Numbered from the stretch's first letter, positions 41,573-51,249 are shown. The stretch is DNA of 64,000 nucleotides from Candidatus Woesearchaeota archaeon (GCA_023264635.1 JAHFLT010000003.1:8293-72292), one strand, 5' to 3'. The notes: generated from the letters alone by a model not told the origin. Made by a program: numbers and translations.

Positions 41573-43234
41573 TTAAGCGCACTCATCATCTTTTTTTGTT
41601 TCATGTATTTTTTTTTTAGAGTTCTTCTCTTTCCACAACAAAATGTTCTTCTGCTGCTTTTTTTCATTATATGTGTAAGGCACATAGACGGACTTTCCCG
41701 TTAACGGATTGATTCCGGTGTAATACATTGCTGTTGATAACGTTCCTGGTGTTGGCGTGAACACTTGGACTTGTGTATTATAACAATCATGTTGCTTTGT
41801 GAAATCTGCCAAATCTTCCATTTCTTTTGCTGTTGTCCCGGGATGCGCTGCAATAAAGTATGGCACTACTTTCTGATTAGGCTTGCCAACTTTCTTGGTA
41901 ATATGCCTAAACACTTTTAGGAATGCTGCAAATTTATCTCCGGCTGGCTTCATCATCAATGATGTAACGTTTTCAGACACATGCTCTGGTGCCACCTTAA
42001 GATTCCCGGAAACATGATGTTGCAGCAGTTCTTTCATGTATTCTTTATCTTGCATTGCGATGTCATATCTAATACCGCTTCGCACAAAAGTATGCTTAAC
42101 GCCAGGAATAGCACGGACCTTGCGCATGAGTTGTATCAATGGTTTATGACTAGTACCATGCTCCATCTGCCACATATTTGCAGTTGGTCCTCCCAGATCA
42201 TATATCTCTCCACGAAAATCAGGATGTGTTGTGAGAGAATTTATTTCACGTAAGATAGATTTTTCTGATCGAGACACCACTTTTTTCCCCTGATGATACG
42301 TTATTGCACAAAAGCTGCAACCACCAAAGCAACCGCGATGCGTCTGGACAGAAAATAAGACTGTTCTGAGTCCCGGAACATCTTCCTTGTATGCTGGATG
42401 CTGCTCTCTCCTGTACGGAAGCTCTGCAACGAAATCAACATCTTGTATCGTGACATTCATTTCCTCTTCTTGCACCACATACCAATCACCATGCCTTTGC
42501 GCCAGCCTTTTAGTGGTATTAAAATGAAATATTTTGTATGCTTCTGCATATTTCTTTTTGTCTTCGACGCATTCCTCATAGGAGGGCATTTCAGGAAAAT
42601 CTGTCATTTTTTTCTTTGTTACAGTACCGGGAATTCCATCTAATGAGCTACCCGCTTTCAACCTCTTGACAATTTCCAATAATGACTTCTCTGAGAAACC
42701 ATACACCAGTATGTCTGCTTTGGAGTCTACCAATAGTGAGCGTCGTACTGTATTCTCCCCGTAGTCGTAGTGTGCAAATCTCCGGAGGGATGCTTCCACG
42801 CCGCCAATGACAATGGGTTTAGCAGAGAGTTCCCGTAATCTGTTTGTGTACACGATAGTCGGCTTGTCTGGTCTCAAGCCAGCTTTACCGCCCGGGCTCA
42901 TCATATCATCTTCTCGCCTCCTCTTCATAGGAGTATAATGTGCTACCATGCTGTCCATGTTGCCGGCTGTCACTGCAAAACAGAGTCTTGGTTCACCAAG
43001 TTTTAGAAAGCTGTTTTTCGTTTTCCAGTCAGGCTGGGCAATAATCCCTACTTTGTAGCCATGCGCCTGTAAATATCTTCCGAGAACAGCAGCACCGAAT
43101 GCAGGATGATCAACGTACGCATCCCCTGAGATAATGATAACATCGCATTGGTCTATTCCCTGCGCTTTCATCTCTTCCTTGCTCATTGGAATGAAAGGGA
43201 CAAATGGATACGTTGCAGAATTGTTTTTTGTCAT
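41573..43234 (-). CDS. YgiQ-family (UPF0313) radical SAM protein
   Basis: 553 residues. N-terminal cobalamin-binding-like domain (DVIIISGDAYVDHPAFGAAVLGRYLQ), then the radical SAM cluster GCFGGCSFCAITYHQG (CxxxCxxC, about 302-317) and the C-terminal MYYTGINPLTGKSVYVPY segment typical of YgiQ. The reaction is unknown. Convergent with the PEGA gene (1-bp gap) and just downstream of the small membrane gene. Confidence 0.92.
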   Translation of the reverse strand: MTKNNSATYPFVPFIPMSKEEMKAQGIDQCDVIIISGDAYVDHPAFGAAVLGRYLQAHGYKVGIIAQPDWKTKNSFLKLGEPRLCFAVTAGNMDSMVAHYTPMKRRREDDMMSPGGKAGLRPDKPTIVYTNRLRELSAKPIVIGGVEASLRRFAHYDYGENTVRRSLLVDSKADILVYGFSEKSLLEIVKRLKAGSSLDGIPGTVTKKKMTDFPEMPSYEECVEDKKKYAEAYKIFHFNTTKRLAQRHGDWYVVQEEEMNVTIQDVDFVAELPYRREQHPAYKEDVPGLRTVLFSVQTHRGCFGGCSFCAITYHQGKKVVSRSEKSILREINSLTTHPDFRGEIYDLGGPTANMWQMEHGTSHKPLIQLMRKVRAIPGVKHTFVRSGIRYDIAMQDKEYMKELLQHHVSGNLKVAPEHVSENVTSLMMKPAGDKFAAFLKVFRHITKKVGKPNQKVVPYFIAAHPGTTAKEMEDLADFTKQHDCYNTQVQVFTPTPGTLSTAMYYTGINPLTGKSVYVPYTYNEKKQQKNILLWKEKNSKKKIHETKKDDECA

Positions 43235-43237
43235 AGA

Positions 43238-43672
43238 TTATTTTTTTTCTTCTAGCTGAGAGTATTGGTGGTGTGCTTCTCTCTTTCGTTTGTAGTAGAA
43301 ATATCCTGCGGTGTTGGTAATTGCTTTGGCACCAAGATACCACCATCCTCCTATAGCTTTGTACAACAATGCTTCACAAAGCAAGTAAGTGAATAATGCT
43401 GGAGGTAGACTCGCATGACAACCACTGTTTCTGTTTTCAGAAGAAAATGCTTCTGTGAGAACTTTATCACATTTTTTACTCAACCTATCCCAATCAGTCC
43501 AATAACCAAAGTTAAGGAGCAATGTGTAACCGGAAAATATCGTCACCCCCCCAGCAACAAATCCTTCCCAAAATGATATTTCTTTGCCTAAGTACGTATC
43601 GTTCACGGTTTTGTCAATACTCTCCTCTCCCACAGAAACCAATTCCTTATTCACAACATCATCAATAGTCAT
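43238..43672 (-). CDS. Small membrane protein of unknown function
   Basis: 144 residues with hydrophobic segments at about 36-54 and 92-125 and a Lys/Arg-rich tail (YYKRKREAHHQY). No family recognised. It lies 3 bp upstream of the YgiQ gene and is probably cotranscribed. MITE B copy 2 is upstream. Confidence 0.55.
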   Translation of the reverse strand: MTIDDVVNKELVSVGEESIDKTVNDTYLGKEISFWEGFVAGGVTIFSGYTLLLNFGYWTDWDRLSKKCDKVLTEAFSSENRNSGCHASLPPALFTYLLCEALLYKAIGGWWYLGAKAITNTAGYFYYKRKREAHHQYSQLEEKK

Positions 43673-43718
43673 TTAGGGGTGGTGATGACAAACAATTTTT
43701 AAATGTTGTGTATGTGAA

Positions 43719-43981
43719 GGCTCTGTAGAAAGTGTACCATTGCCACTCTTAAGGGCGAGCACCTTCAAGAGTCAGGAAAAGTGACAAAGGGATGCAAAGT
43801 TGCGAAGCAACTTGCACAAGAAATCTGCGAGATTTCTTTGTGCTCCATCCGGGAAATGCAAAGAAGCCTATGGCTTCTTGCACAAGGAGAACAGCGGTTC
43901 TCCTTTGTGTCACTCTGCAGACTAACAGCGCATGCGAGCTGAGGTGCAATGGCGAGCGAGAGCGAGACTTTCTACAGAGCC
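43719..43981. mobile_element. MITE family B, copy 2
   Basis: 263 bp, over 95% like copy 1 by eye, perfect 15-bp ends, flanked by GTATGTGAA (43710-43718) and GTCTGTGAA (43982-43990), a 9-bp duplication with one mismatch. The third hairpin has its loop inverted relative to copy 1 (GCCTATGGC against GCCATAGGC) with the stem intact. Confidence 0.9.
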
Positions 43982-44072
43982 GTCTGTGAACAGCATGTCG
44001 CAATACAGTTTCATTATCACCTAACTTTGCCACTTTGTACGTTCATCAGCTATCTCTGAGTGCAAGTGGCTT

Positions 44073-44231
44073 TTGACACGTGATGTTTTTTGACTTTTAC
44101 CAGCGTGTTTGGAGCGTTTTATCCCTCTACTTTTCGATAAAATCACCAAAAATTGTAGTTATTTCTGGACAAATGCTAGCCAAAACGCTAAATTTGAAAC
44201 CTGTTGGAGGGTAAATTATCACACGTGTCAA
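44073..44231. repeat. Small palindromic element with nested inverted repeats
   Basis: TTGACACGTG (44073-44082) and CACGTGTCAA (44222-44231) are perfect inverted ends about 140 bp apart. Inside, GAGCGTTTT and CCAAAACGCT form a second inverted pair. No reading frame. It may be a single-copy MITE or a structured RNA. Nothing else was found in the 43982-44387 gap besides the TATA of the next gene. Confidence 0.5.
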
Positions 44232-44387
44232 TTTGCGCAGATATTTTTCGAGGTTCTAGGGAAAAAAGTGCACTAACGAGAACAGCAAAAGCTTAGTCTA
44301 TGATAGCCAATGCATTTACTGATGAAATTACCAATGGCGCCACGAATGAGCAAAAACTTAATATAGCCTCTCTCTATTTGAGAATAT

Positions 44388-44717
44388 ATGTCTCTCAAAG
44401 AGCTTGATGTAGATGATGTAGATGAGCCAACGTACATTACAATAAAGCGCTCCACCTTTTTTGGTTTGGTCTTCACTATAGTAATACTCTTCCTGCTCAT
44501 GGGCAGCGGAGCGATGATAGGGTATTCCATTGCCACTTCTCCAAAAGCAATGTGCAACTTCGTTGTGAAACACAATGTAGGGGATCAGGACGCGATAGAT
44601 GGATGCTACTACAAGCTTGCGAAAGAATATGGAGACATAGATTACTGCAACAGCATTAAAAACAATGACCTGCAGAAAGAATGTGTACGGGTTACTGAGA
44701 TCAAGCAAGCGTATTGA
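44388..44717 (+). CDS. Small single-pass membrane protein with Cys-rich exterior
   Basis: 109 residues: acidic N-terminus, one membrane helix (about 25-48), and an external segment with four Cys (MCNFV, GCYYK, YCNSI, KECVR) that may form two disulphides. TATA CTTAATATAG about 28 nt upstream predicts a leaderless mRNA. The gene overlaps the convergent DUF6390-like gene by 17 nt. No named family. Confidence 0.6.
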   Translation: MSLKELDVDDVDEPTYITIKRSTFFGLVFTIVILFLLMGSGAMIGYSIATSPKAMCNFVVKHNVGDQDAIDGCYYKLAKEYGDIDYCNSIKNNDLQKECVRVTEIKQAY

Positions 44718-45399
44718 AAACGGTGATGTTTCTTTCTGTGTAACGCTTTAGTGCAGCAAGTTGCATGAGTTGCAACGGAGTAACCACCATACCATGATGA
44801 ATAGCAACAACATCGTTTTGCTGAACTGGACCAACAAATGCAGGATCGTAGCTTACTGATTCCTCTTTGTTTTCCTCAATCGCAAATGTATCTTGCTTAA
44901 CAAGCTGCGAACGCAGTACCAGTAAACTGTCTTGGTGAACCTCTTTTACATTTCCCCACATGATAAGTGAGTTGTTTATCTGTTCAATAATATCGGGAGA
45001 ATACTCTTTCATGCGCATCGCCCCCAGTAAGACGGATAATGAATGATGCGGCGCCATTCTCTGGTCAATAGGCAGCTGCATATTGCCGAAGATGAGCTTA
45101 TCCACTTCCTTATTGATAACCCAGCCGTAATTCTTGATAATAAGCCCAAGTTCTTCAGATCCTATCTTTGCAAGTAAATCATTACCTAGCCAATATGCCT
45201 CAATAACGCGTGGATCAAAGGCATCACACAAATTCTTCCCGCTGATAAGGCGAAGCATCGTGTACACTGAATATTTCTTGATGATTGCCTTAGCGCCTTC
45301 ATCATCTTTCTTGTTTATGACATACGTGTAAAGTGCCTCTGCATCCGACCCTAAATCAGGAGAAAATGCGAACCGTGAACACATGACAACGCCTTGCAT
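44701..45399 (-). CDS. DUF6390-like protein
   Basis: 232 residues, helical. The CSRFAFSPD start, NLCDAFDPRVIEAYWLGNDLL and APHHSLSVLLG segments resemble DUF6390 proteins, known from actinobacteria and archaea with no assigned function. A CTTAATTAAG box centred 26 nt upstream supports ATG 45399. Assignment is from memory of the pattern and moderate. Confidence 0.55.
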   Translation of the reverse strand: MQGVVMCSRFAFSPDLGSDAEALYTYVINKKDDEGAKAIIKKYSVYTMLRLISGKNLCDAFDPRVIEAYWLGNDLLAKIGSEELGLIIKNYGWVINKEVDKLIFGNMQLPIDQRMAPHHSLSVLLGAMRMKEYSPDIIEQINNSLIMWGNVKEVHQDSLLVLRSQLVKQDTFAIEENKEESVSYDPAFVGPVQQNDVVAIHHGMVVTPLQLMQLAALKRYTERNITVFNTLA

Positions 45400-45426
45400 G
45401 TCGCGTTCAAGAGAAGAACTCCTTAA

Positions 45427-45810
45427 TTAAGATTTGGTTAATGTAACCTGTGTAATCTCACCTGCATTTACGCCTATAGAACCGATTTTCTGCAGGACAC
45501 GCTCTGTGACGATATGGACACCTTCTTCCTTACCAGAAAGACTATCTGTTATCGGATGCCCTCGTGACTGTTCTCCAGCAACAGACTTACTTTCAGTAGG
45601 TGGAGCTGCATGCGGTGCTGTGATAGGCGCTGCGATAAGTGGCATATTCTGCTGCTTAGCAGGAGGTACAACTTCAACAGCTTGTGAAATTGCTTCCTGC
45701 GCACTTGGCGGCGAGAGAGCTTGTGCCTCAAAAAGCTTGTATGCAGCAAAGCCTACAAAAATGAGCGACAGTACAATTAACACAGCTAATATCCAAAGAG
45801 GAAATCTCAT
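45427..45810 (-). CDS. Membrane-anchored linker protein
   Basis: 127 residues: an N-terminal membrane helix (FPLWILAVLIVLSLIFVGFAAY), then Pro/Ala-rich linker and a short C-terminal segment. ATG 45810 follows GGGTG and lies 4 nt after the upstream stop; the frame's TTG at 45822 is less likely. Coupled to the gene at 45815. No family recognised. Confidence 0.5.
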   Translation of the reverse strand: MRFPLWILAVLIVLSLIFVGFAAYKLFEAQALSPPSAQEAISQAVEVVPPAKQQNMPLIAAPITAPHAAPPTESKSVAGEQSRGHPITDSLSGKEEGVHIVTERVLQKIGSIGVNAGEITQVTLTKS

Positions 45811-45814
45811 TAGT

Positions 45815-46357
45815 TCACCCAAAAATATTATTTATACCGACTCTTACTTTCATTGCGAAGCATCCCGTATCATCTGTCGTGATTGCATAGACATCTGGTT
45901 CACTCCCTTGTTCAGTACCATCATTATTTGCATCATAGTACATCTTTGTAGTGGCATACGCGCCTGCGTTGCACCTGGTACTTGTTCCATCTGCATCAAC
46001 ATTAGATAGTCTGCCTGAAAAGGTTACATTAGTTGGAGAGACTTTCAGAAGACTGAGATTACTTATTGACGATTTTGTGAAATAGAGGGTATAATTATTT
46101 CCAATAGAAGTCCCAATGATCGTACCATCATCAGCTAGTGTGAAATCAAGCGTGCCTTTCACTGCTCCAAATAATGGATCTGCGACAGTCTGGCTACCAG
46201 CAGAGGCAGTAGAACCACCAGAAACAACAACCCAGCCAGTCATTGACTGATGAGAATAATACAACACTATTACGAGAATCAATGACAATGACACCCACAC
46301 AAAAGCCAGAAAATTCTGACTCTTCACCTTGCTTCTTACCTTTCTTTTTTTTCCCAT
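45815..46357 (-). CDS. Exported/anchored beta-rich protein
   Basis: 180 residues with a basic start and one membrane helix (about 17-34), then a Ser/Thr/Gly-rich beta domain with two Cys (RCNAG, GCFAM) and Asp/Asn-rich turns (YYDANNDGTEQG) that could bind calcium. First gene of a small operon with the linker protein. Unknown function. Confidence 0.6.
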   Translation of the reverse strand: MGKKRKVRSKVKSQNFLAFVWVSLSLILVIVLYYSHQSMTGWVVVSGGSTASAGSQTVADPLFGAVKGTLDFTLADDGTIIGTSIGNNYTLYFTKSSISNLSLLKVSPTNVTFSGRLSNVDADGTSTRCNAGAYATTKMYYDANNDGTEQGSEPDVYAITTDDTGCFAMKVRVGINNIFG

Positions 46358-46542
46358 TTTGATTACTTATGCTATTTGCCTATTGCTATTTACCTATATA
46401 AGTCTTTTTCCACGATTCTTCGCACTACCTGTTTCCGGAGGTAATATATAACTAATAGAATACAAAGAGCAGCAAACCACTGGGAGATATTGACTTTTTC
46501 TTTTTAAACAGGCGTTTACGGCAGATTATATTCTTCTCTTTC

Positions 46543-46707
46543 TTATTCTTTCCTGGCTTCTGCATTCTGGCTTCTTTTTCTCCACCAGATAAAAAAGGCA
46601 AAAATGACGAGAATCGCAATGATAATTTTTGTCCATAGGTAAGAAGCTTTCCTAATAACTGGTTCGAATTCCTGTGCAACTGCAAAAGGAATAAGTATAA
46701 ACGTCAT
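46543..46707 (-). CDS. 54-residue membrane protein
   Basis: Read from the minus strand: MTFILIPFAVAQEFEPV, then a membrane helix (KIIIAILVIFAFFIWWRKR, about 27-45) and a charged tail ending EARKE. The first residues look like a short signal peptide ending in VAQ. The frame is open only from this ATG, with a stop just upstream. Type and size are common in DPANN genomes. The gap between ProRS and the gene at 45815 is otherwise without genes. Confidence 0.5.
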   Translation of the reverse strand: MTFILIPFAVAQEFEPVIRKASYLWTKIIIAILVIFAFFIWWRKRSQNAEARKE

Positions 46708-46804
46708 CAACCATTTTTTTCATGCAGACAACAAAGGTAGTGAGCTATGTATGCTTTACTGAATGCTATTATTTTAAAAATACGCATTCATTTTAGGCTA
46801 GACC

Positions 46805-48283
46805 ATGATAGAAAAACCAGGAATAACAGTTAAGAAAGCTGAGAATTTCTCTGAGTGGTATTCGCAAGTTTGTCTCGAGCAAGGCGCTCATCTTGCAGAT
46901 ATCAGGTATGGCGTACAAGGGTTTATTGTCATAAGACCCTACGGGTTTCACATTCTTCGCAAAATCTACGAGCTTTTTGAAGAGGCAGTTGAGGCAGATT
47001 GTCATGAGCCGATGTTGTTTCCCTCAGTAATCCCCGAGGAGAACTTGCAGAAGGAGAAAGAGCATGCTGGTTTTGTCCCAGAAGTATTCTGGATAACAGA
47101 AGCAGGCAGCACAAAATTAGAGAGACGGATTGCTTTGCGCCCAACAGGGGAGACAGCAATCTATCCTCTGTATTCGCTTTGGTTGCGAAGCTACAAAGAC
47201 CTTCCATTGAAACACTATCAATCGCGTATTACTGTTTTCCGTAATGAGATGACAACTCGTCCATTCCTTCGAGGTCGGGAATTTAGTTTCTTCGAGACGC
47301 ATGATGCATTCCAGACTCATGACGAAGCAATCATACAGATAAAAACAGACCTTACAATCATGAAAGATGTCATAGAGAACAAGCTCATGATTCCCTTTTA
47401 TTTCTTCAAGCGTCCCCAATGGGACAGATTTAAAGGTGCAGATGACACATACGTCTCTGACACACTGCTACCAGATGGGAAACGCCTGCAGATAAGCAGC
47501 ACACATGATTTGGGAACGAGATTCGCGCACGCATACGATATCAAATTTAAAGATACTGATAGCGAAGAGAAGTATGTTTACCAAACATGCTTTGGACCGG
47601 GCATTGTCAGAATTATTGCAGCGTTAATAAGTATTCACGGAGATGATACGGGCTTGGTGCTCCCTTCTATCGTGGCGCCCATTACAGTGGTCATTGTCCC
47701 AATACTCTTCACAGACAAGCCTGAGAAGAACAAGCTCGTCACTGATTTCTGCAAGAAGCTGGAGAAGAAAATAAAAGAATTTGGATATACTGTACGATTC
47801 GATGACACTGAGCAATCTCCTGGTTTCAAGTTCAATCAGGGAGAGTTGGTAGGTATTCCTCTCCGTCTAGAAGTTGGCCCAAAAGAGGTTGACTCGAACA
47901 CAGTGACGCTTGTTAGAAGGACAGCCCGCCTTAAGACAAAAGTTGAACTGACTAAACTTGCAGATGAGTTGCGCAACCAGCTCACACTTCTTGATGGGGA
48001 AATAAAGGCAAAGGCAACTGCTTATTTCAAGGACAACACAAAGAATGCTGCTGTAATGGAAGACCTCGTGAGTGTGATTGAGAACCATCGCGGGTTTGTA
48101 AAAGTACCATTCTGCTCAGTAACCATAGAAGGAGAAAAATGCGCAGACGAGATAAAGAAATTGACGACAGCCATTGTCTGCGGTACCAGCTATGGCAACG
48201 ATGAAAAAGTGCCCAGAGGTACAAAATGCATTGCTTGCGGTAAAGGAGCAAAGCACATCGTTTACGTAGCGAAAACCTATTAA
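46805..48283 (+). CDS. proS: Prolyl-tRNA synthetase
   Basis: 492 residues of the archaeal/eukaryotic-type ProRS (class II). It charges tRNA-Pro. Motif 2 appears as FRNEMTTRPFLRGREFSFFETHDAF (about 140-165, first part FRNEMTTRPFLRG), motif 3 region at FGPGIVRIIAAL. The anticodon-binding domain follows (about 285-400) and a C-terminal zinc-binding-like domain with Cys (PFCS, EKCAD, CIACGKG), ending in Tyr as in this type. TATA ATTTTAAAAATA is 29 nt before the ATG: leaderless. Confidence 0.97.
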   Translation: MIEKPGITVKKAENFSEWYSQVCLEQGAHLADIRYGVQGFIVIRPYGFHILRKIYELFEEAVEADCHEPMLFPSVIPEENLQKEKEHAGFVPEVFWITEAGSTKLERRIALRPTGETAIYPLYSLWLRSYKDLPLKHYQSRITVFRNEMTTRPFLRGREFSFFETHDAFQTHDEAIIQIKTDLTIMKDVIENKLMIPFYFFKRPQWDRFKGADDTYVSDTLLPDGKRLQISSTHDLGTRFAHAYDIKFKDTDSEEKYVYQTCFGPGIVRIIAALISIHGDDTGLVLPSIVAPITVVIVPILFTDKPEKNKLVTDFCKKLEKKIKEFGYTVRFDDTEQSPGFKFNQGELVGIPLRLEVGPKEVDSNTVTLVRRTARLKTKVELTKLADELRNQLTLLDGEIKAKATAYFKDNTKNAAVMEDLVSVIENHRGFVKVPFCSVTIEGEKCADEIKKLTTAIVCGTSYGNDEKVPRGTKCIACGKGAKHIVYVAKTY

Positions 48284-48305
48284 ACTACTTCTCGTTTGAA
48301 ATGAT

Positions 48306-49217
48306 ATGAAAGCGCTTCTTGACTTTGTCATCTTGTGCCGTGGCATGACAACGAAAGACAGAATAAAGCTGCTTCTCTTTGCGCTTGGATTAAGACCAGC
48401 AACTTCTGTCTATTTGTGCATTACACCTGATAATCTTAAAGAGTCGTTCCTTTTTGAGCATACTCTCCGTATGTACAAAATTATCTACCTGCGTGGAAGA
48501 GAAAAGTCTTTTGAAGAAGTGAAAAAGATTCAGCACAATAAAATTGTCTGGGATGTGACAGGATTATGGATAGACTATGATTTATTTCATACAGTAAAAC
48601 AGAAAGAGCAATTCATTCAGTATCGGAAATTATGGCAGCTTGATAAGGAAAGAAATAAAAGAAACACCATTGCAGGAAAACTTTATGATTATCCTTTATG
48701 CTGCATCACCCAATATAACAAAGAGACACCTCGGTACATCTGCAAAAATGTGGATTCCTACGCTTTCTATAACAGAATGCACGTGATAGATAAAAAATTC
48801 TCTCTCTTGTCATATGCACCATGCTCGCTATTATGTAAAAATGCACTAAGTCAACAGAATCACTTTGCAACTGCCATCAGGAATGCATCACTTTCTTTCT
48901 GGAATCATTTGCACGAGGTAGATGTCTATGAAACAGATGTTATTGTCGAAAGTGAAAATGACATCATCGTAGATGGCAAAAGCATCTGGAAAACTAAGAA
49001 TGGCCATGATTATATTGTCTTGGCAGTAACGCCCTTTCACGGCAAACACTGGTTTTATACTGTTCTTTCAAAAAAACCATATCCCGTTGGTACTGTCCTT
49101 TCTGCAACAATAAAACAGTATGCAACCTATGGTGAAGTTCTACTCGGACGAGAAAAAGGGTACATCAAGGACCTTCACCATGAGAGAAATTTGCCTCTGT
49201 TAAGAAGGGAATACTAA
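48306..49217 (+). CDS. DUF483-like protein
   Basis: 303 residues. The central AGKLYDYPLCCITQYNKE is the Gly-Tyr-Pro-Cys-Cys signature of DUF483, an archaeal family without a known reaction. The C-terminal 90 residues form a separate beta-rich domain (DYIVLAVTPFHGKHWFYTVL). It follows proS after 22 bp on the same strand and may be cotranscribed. Moderate certainty on the family name. Confidence 0.6.
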   Translation: MKALLDFVILCRGMTTKDRIKLLLFALGLRPATSVYLCITPDNLKESFLFEHTLRMYKIIYLRGREKSFEEVKKIQHNKIVWDVTGLWIDYDLFHTVKQKEQFIQYRKLWQLDKERNKRNTIAGKLYDYPLCCITQYNKETPRYICKNVDSYAFYNRMHVIDKKFSLLSYAPCSLLCKNALSQQNHFATAIRNASLSFWNHLHEVDVYETDVIVESENDIIVDGKSIWKTKNGHDYIVLAVTPFHGKHWFYTVLSKKPYPVGTVLSATIKQYATYGEVLLGREKGYIKDLHHERNLPLLRREY

Positions 49218-49265
49218 AGCTTAAATAAATCTTCTTGCATAATTATCCTCAAAAAGAGGTGTACT

Positions 49266-49535
49266 ATGAAACTTGACAATAATAGGGTTGGATTAACATT
49301 AGGCCTTTTTGCTGCTAGCCTCCACGCGTTGTGGAGTATATTGATTGCATTGATACCAGGACTTCTGCAAAACTTTATTGATTGGGTCTTGGATTTACAC
49401 AGAATAAAACCATCGTATACATTGTTGCCATTTGATGGACTAAGCACAATTTTATTGGTGACAGTAACATTCCTTCTCGGCTATGCTCTGGGATGGTTGA
49501 TTAGTGCTTTTTGGAATTGGACGGGAAAAAAATAG
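49266..49535 (+). CDS. Small two-pass membrane protein
   Basis: 89 residues with two membrane helices (about 8-35 and 58-82) joined by an amphipathic segment. GAGGTG ribosome binding site 9 nt before the ATG. A type commonly seen in DPANN genomes; no function known. Confidence 0.6.
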   Translation: MKLDNNRVGLTLGLFAASLHALWSILIALIPGLLQNFIDWVLDLHRIKPSYTLLPFDGLSTILLVTVTFLLGYALGWLISAFWNWTGKK

Positions 49536-49765
49536 AAAACCTGCCCTGTTTCTTTCTTTACACAGGAGAAGGTAAATAGCCCTCTCCAGTTTAAACTGTC
49601 GATTTGAATGTAACTGATTTCATGTGTATGGGGAATTCATACGCATATATATACACTATTGCCCACTCTCCCTCGATAAATGAATAGTCATTTTATCCCT
49701 TACTTACCTTACAACAGAGCCAGGAAAGGGATAACTTGTTATATAACTTAGGTACTTAGAGGGGG

Positions 49766-50326
49766 ATGAATAAATTCTTCTCCCGTATGGGACTTGCTGT
49801 TTCATTGGGGTTTGGTTTCTATGCAATGGGACAACGATCTGCTCTCGAAGGTGAAATACACAAGCAGCCTGCGTATCACTATGCATCTTTACTTTACGAT
49901 GCGCAAGAAAAATTACGCTTTGCAGAAGAAGAACTGAGGTATATCCCTGAATCGCAGAGCTCTCATGGAGCTTATTTTCCACCAACATATCCAAAACCTG
50001 CTGAGGCAAAGCGTTCTTTGAAGGAAGCAAATATTCTCAAACAAGATACACGTTTGGAGGAAATAATACACTACTTACCCGATAGTACTCTTGTCAAGGA
50101 ATATCATAACAAACCAGTTGACGAATCTGCATTTTTAGAGGAACGTGAAGCCATACGTAAAGTCAGAGAATGTTTTCAGAAAAAAAAATATGAAACGGAA
50201 AAAGAACTAGCTTCGTTATATGAGAAAGAAAGATTATGGACAAAGCTACTCGTTTTTTCTCTCTGTTTGGGGAGTATCTCCCTTATATCAGTTTGTTACA
50301 GTAACAAAAAGGATGGTAAAGATTAG
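49766..50326 (+). CDS. Membrane protein with coiled coil
   Basis: 186 residues: a weak N-terminal hydrophobic segment (about 8-22), a long charged helical middle (coiled coil likely), and a C-terminal membrane helix (LLVFSLCLGSISLISVCY). TATA TTATATAAC about 25 nt upstream and GAGGGGG just before the ATG. Unknown function. Confidence 0.6.
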   Translation: MNKFFSRMGLAVSLGFGFYAMGQRSALEGEIHKQPAYHYASLLYDAQEKLRFAEEELRYIPESQSSHGAYFPPTYPKPAEAKRSLKEANILKQDTRLEEIIHYLPDSTLVKEYHNKPVDESAFLEEREAIRKVRECFQKKKYETEKELASLYEKERLWTKLLVFSLCLGSISLISVCYSNKKDGKD

Positions 50327-50430
50327 TGGCAAAGGCTCAAAGTAGTCTCCTTAAACATAATCCATAAGCATACTCTTTCATGAGCTTTTCATGGAATATC
50401 TTTTTATAGCCTATCCTATTTTCACAGCAG

Positions 50431-50994
50431 ATGCATAAAACACTCACTTCATTCCTGTTTTTTTGCAGCCTTTCTCTACAATGTAGAGGGGAAATAGTTT
50501 TGAATTTCCCTTCTACTGTTCCTCAAGCAGAACAGCAAAAAATAGAAGATGCCATACATCAGGCAGCATTGAAATTCACTGAAAAGAAATATGCTGACCG
50601 CGGTGCATATAATTTTGTAACAACCTCAACTAGATTTGTCGTGAGGTTTGTGAATTTACGCGGACTTGGAGGGACATATTCAGCTGCATGCGAAAACTAT
50701 GAAAACAAGAATTTGGTAACACTTGATGCAAAGCTCCTAAGAAATCTCCCTGCACTGAAAATCTTTGCACTGCACGAATTCTCACATGCGTATGATGATA
50801 TGTTTCCCAAAATAAGCCGCTGTGGACGGAATTGTGATACAGAATATAATGCACAGAAAAAAGAAGAATGGTTTTTTCAGGAAATGAAAGACCCTCTCCC
50901 TTCACACCTTTATCAGCTCTATATACAGCGACACACAAAGCAAAATGATGCAGAGATTCGTCGGAAGGTTCTGCTTGAACTGATAGGAGAATAG
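50431..50994 (+). CDS. Exported HEXXH putative zinc metallopeptidase
   Basis: 187 residues: signal peptide (1-18, ending LQC-RG, possibly a lipoprotein Cys), then a compact domain with the zinc site ALHEFSHAYDD (about 114-124). Several Cys (CENY, CGRNCD) may form disulphides. No named peptidase family fits with certainty. It ends 170 bp before tRNA-Gln. Confidence 0.65.
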   Translation: MHKTLTSFLFFCSLSLQCRGEIVLNFPSTVPQAEQQKIEDAIHQAALKFTEKKYADRGAYNFVTTSTRFVVRFVNLRGLGGTYSAACENYENKNLVTLDAKLLRNLPALKIFALHEFSHAYDDMFPKISRCGRNCDTEYNAQKKEEWFFQEMKDPLPSHLYQLYIQRHTKQNDAEIRRKVLLELIGE

Positions 50995-51163
50995 CAAAGA
51001 TAGAAGTATAGCAAACCACAAACACATCAGTTATCTGGATGAGTGGAATTCCTGGTAACCCTGTCGTATCCCGAAACTATTTCACTTCGACGGCTTTATT
51101 GTATTATTTCCATTGCAGCGTTTCTGCTGCCCAAAGAAGATAAGACTATCTAATTAAAGAATA

Positions 51164-51249
51164 TAGCCCCGGGCGGATTCGAACCGCCGTCACCGGATGT
51201 CTTCATTACTTCCAAAGTCCGGGATGATTGACCGCTACACTACGGGGCT
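51164..51249 (-). tRNA. tRNA-Gln(TTG) with a 13-nt intron
   Basis: On the minus strand, acceptor AGCCCCG/CGGGGCT, discriminator A, T-arm GGCGG-TTCGAAT-CCGCC, anticodon stem CCGGA/TCCGG, anticodon TTG at 51215-51213. A 13-nt intron (51211-51199) sits at the canonical 37/38 site with the bulge-helix-bulge CTTT/GAAG and bulges GGA and ACA. No CCA encoded. Confidence 0.93.

Noticed and set aside
43749-44033. Open frames of 65-94 codons inside MITE B copies (also at 21865-22050, 43792-43989 and 59125-59352)
   Set aside because: They are translations of the hairpin arrays and terminal repeats. The encoded peptides follow element orientation, lack promoters, and the frames differ between copies.
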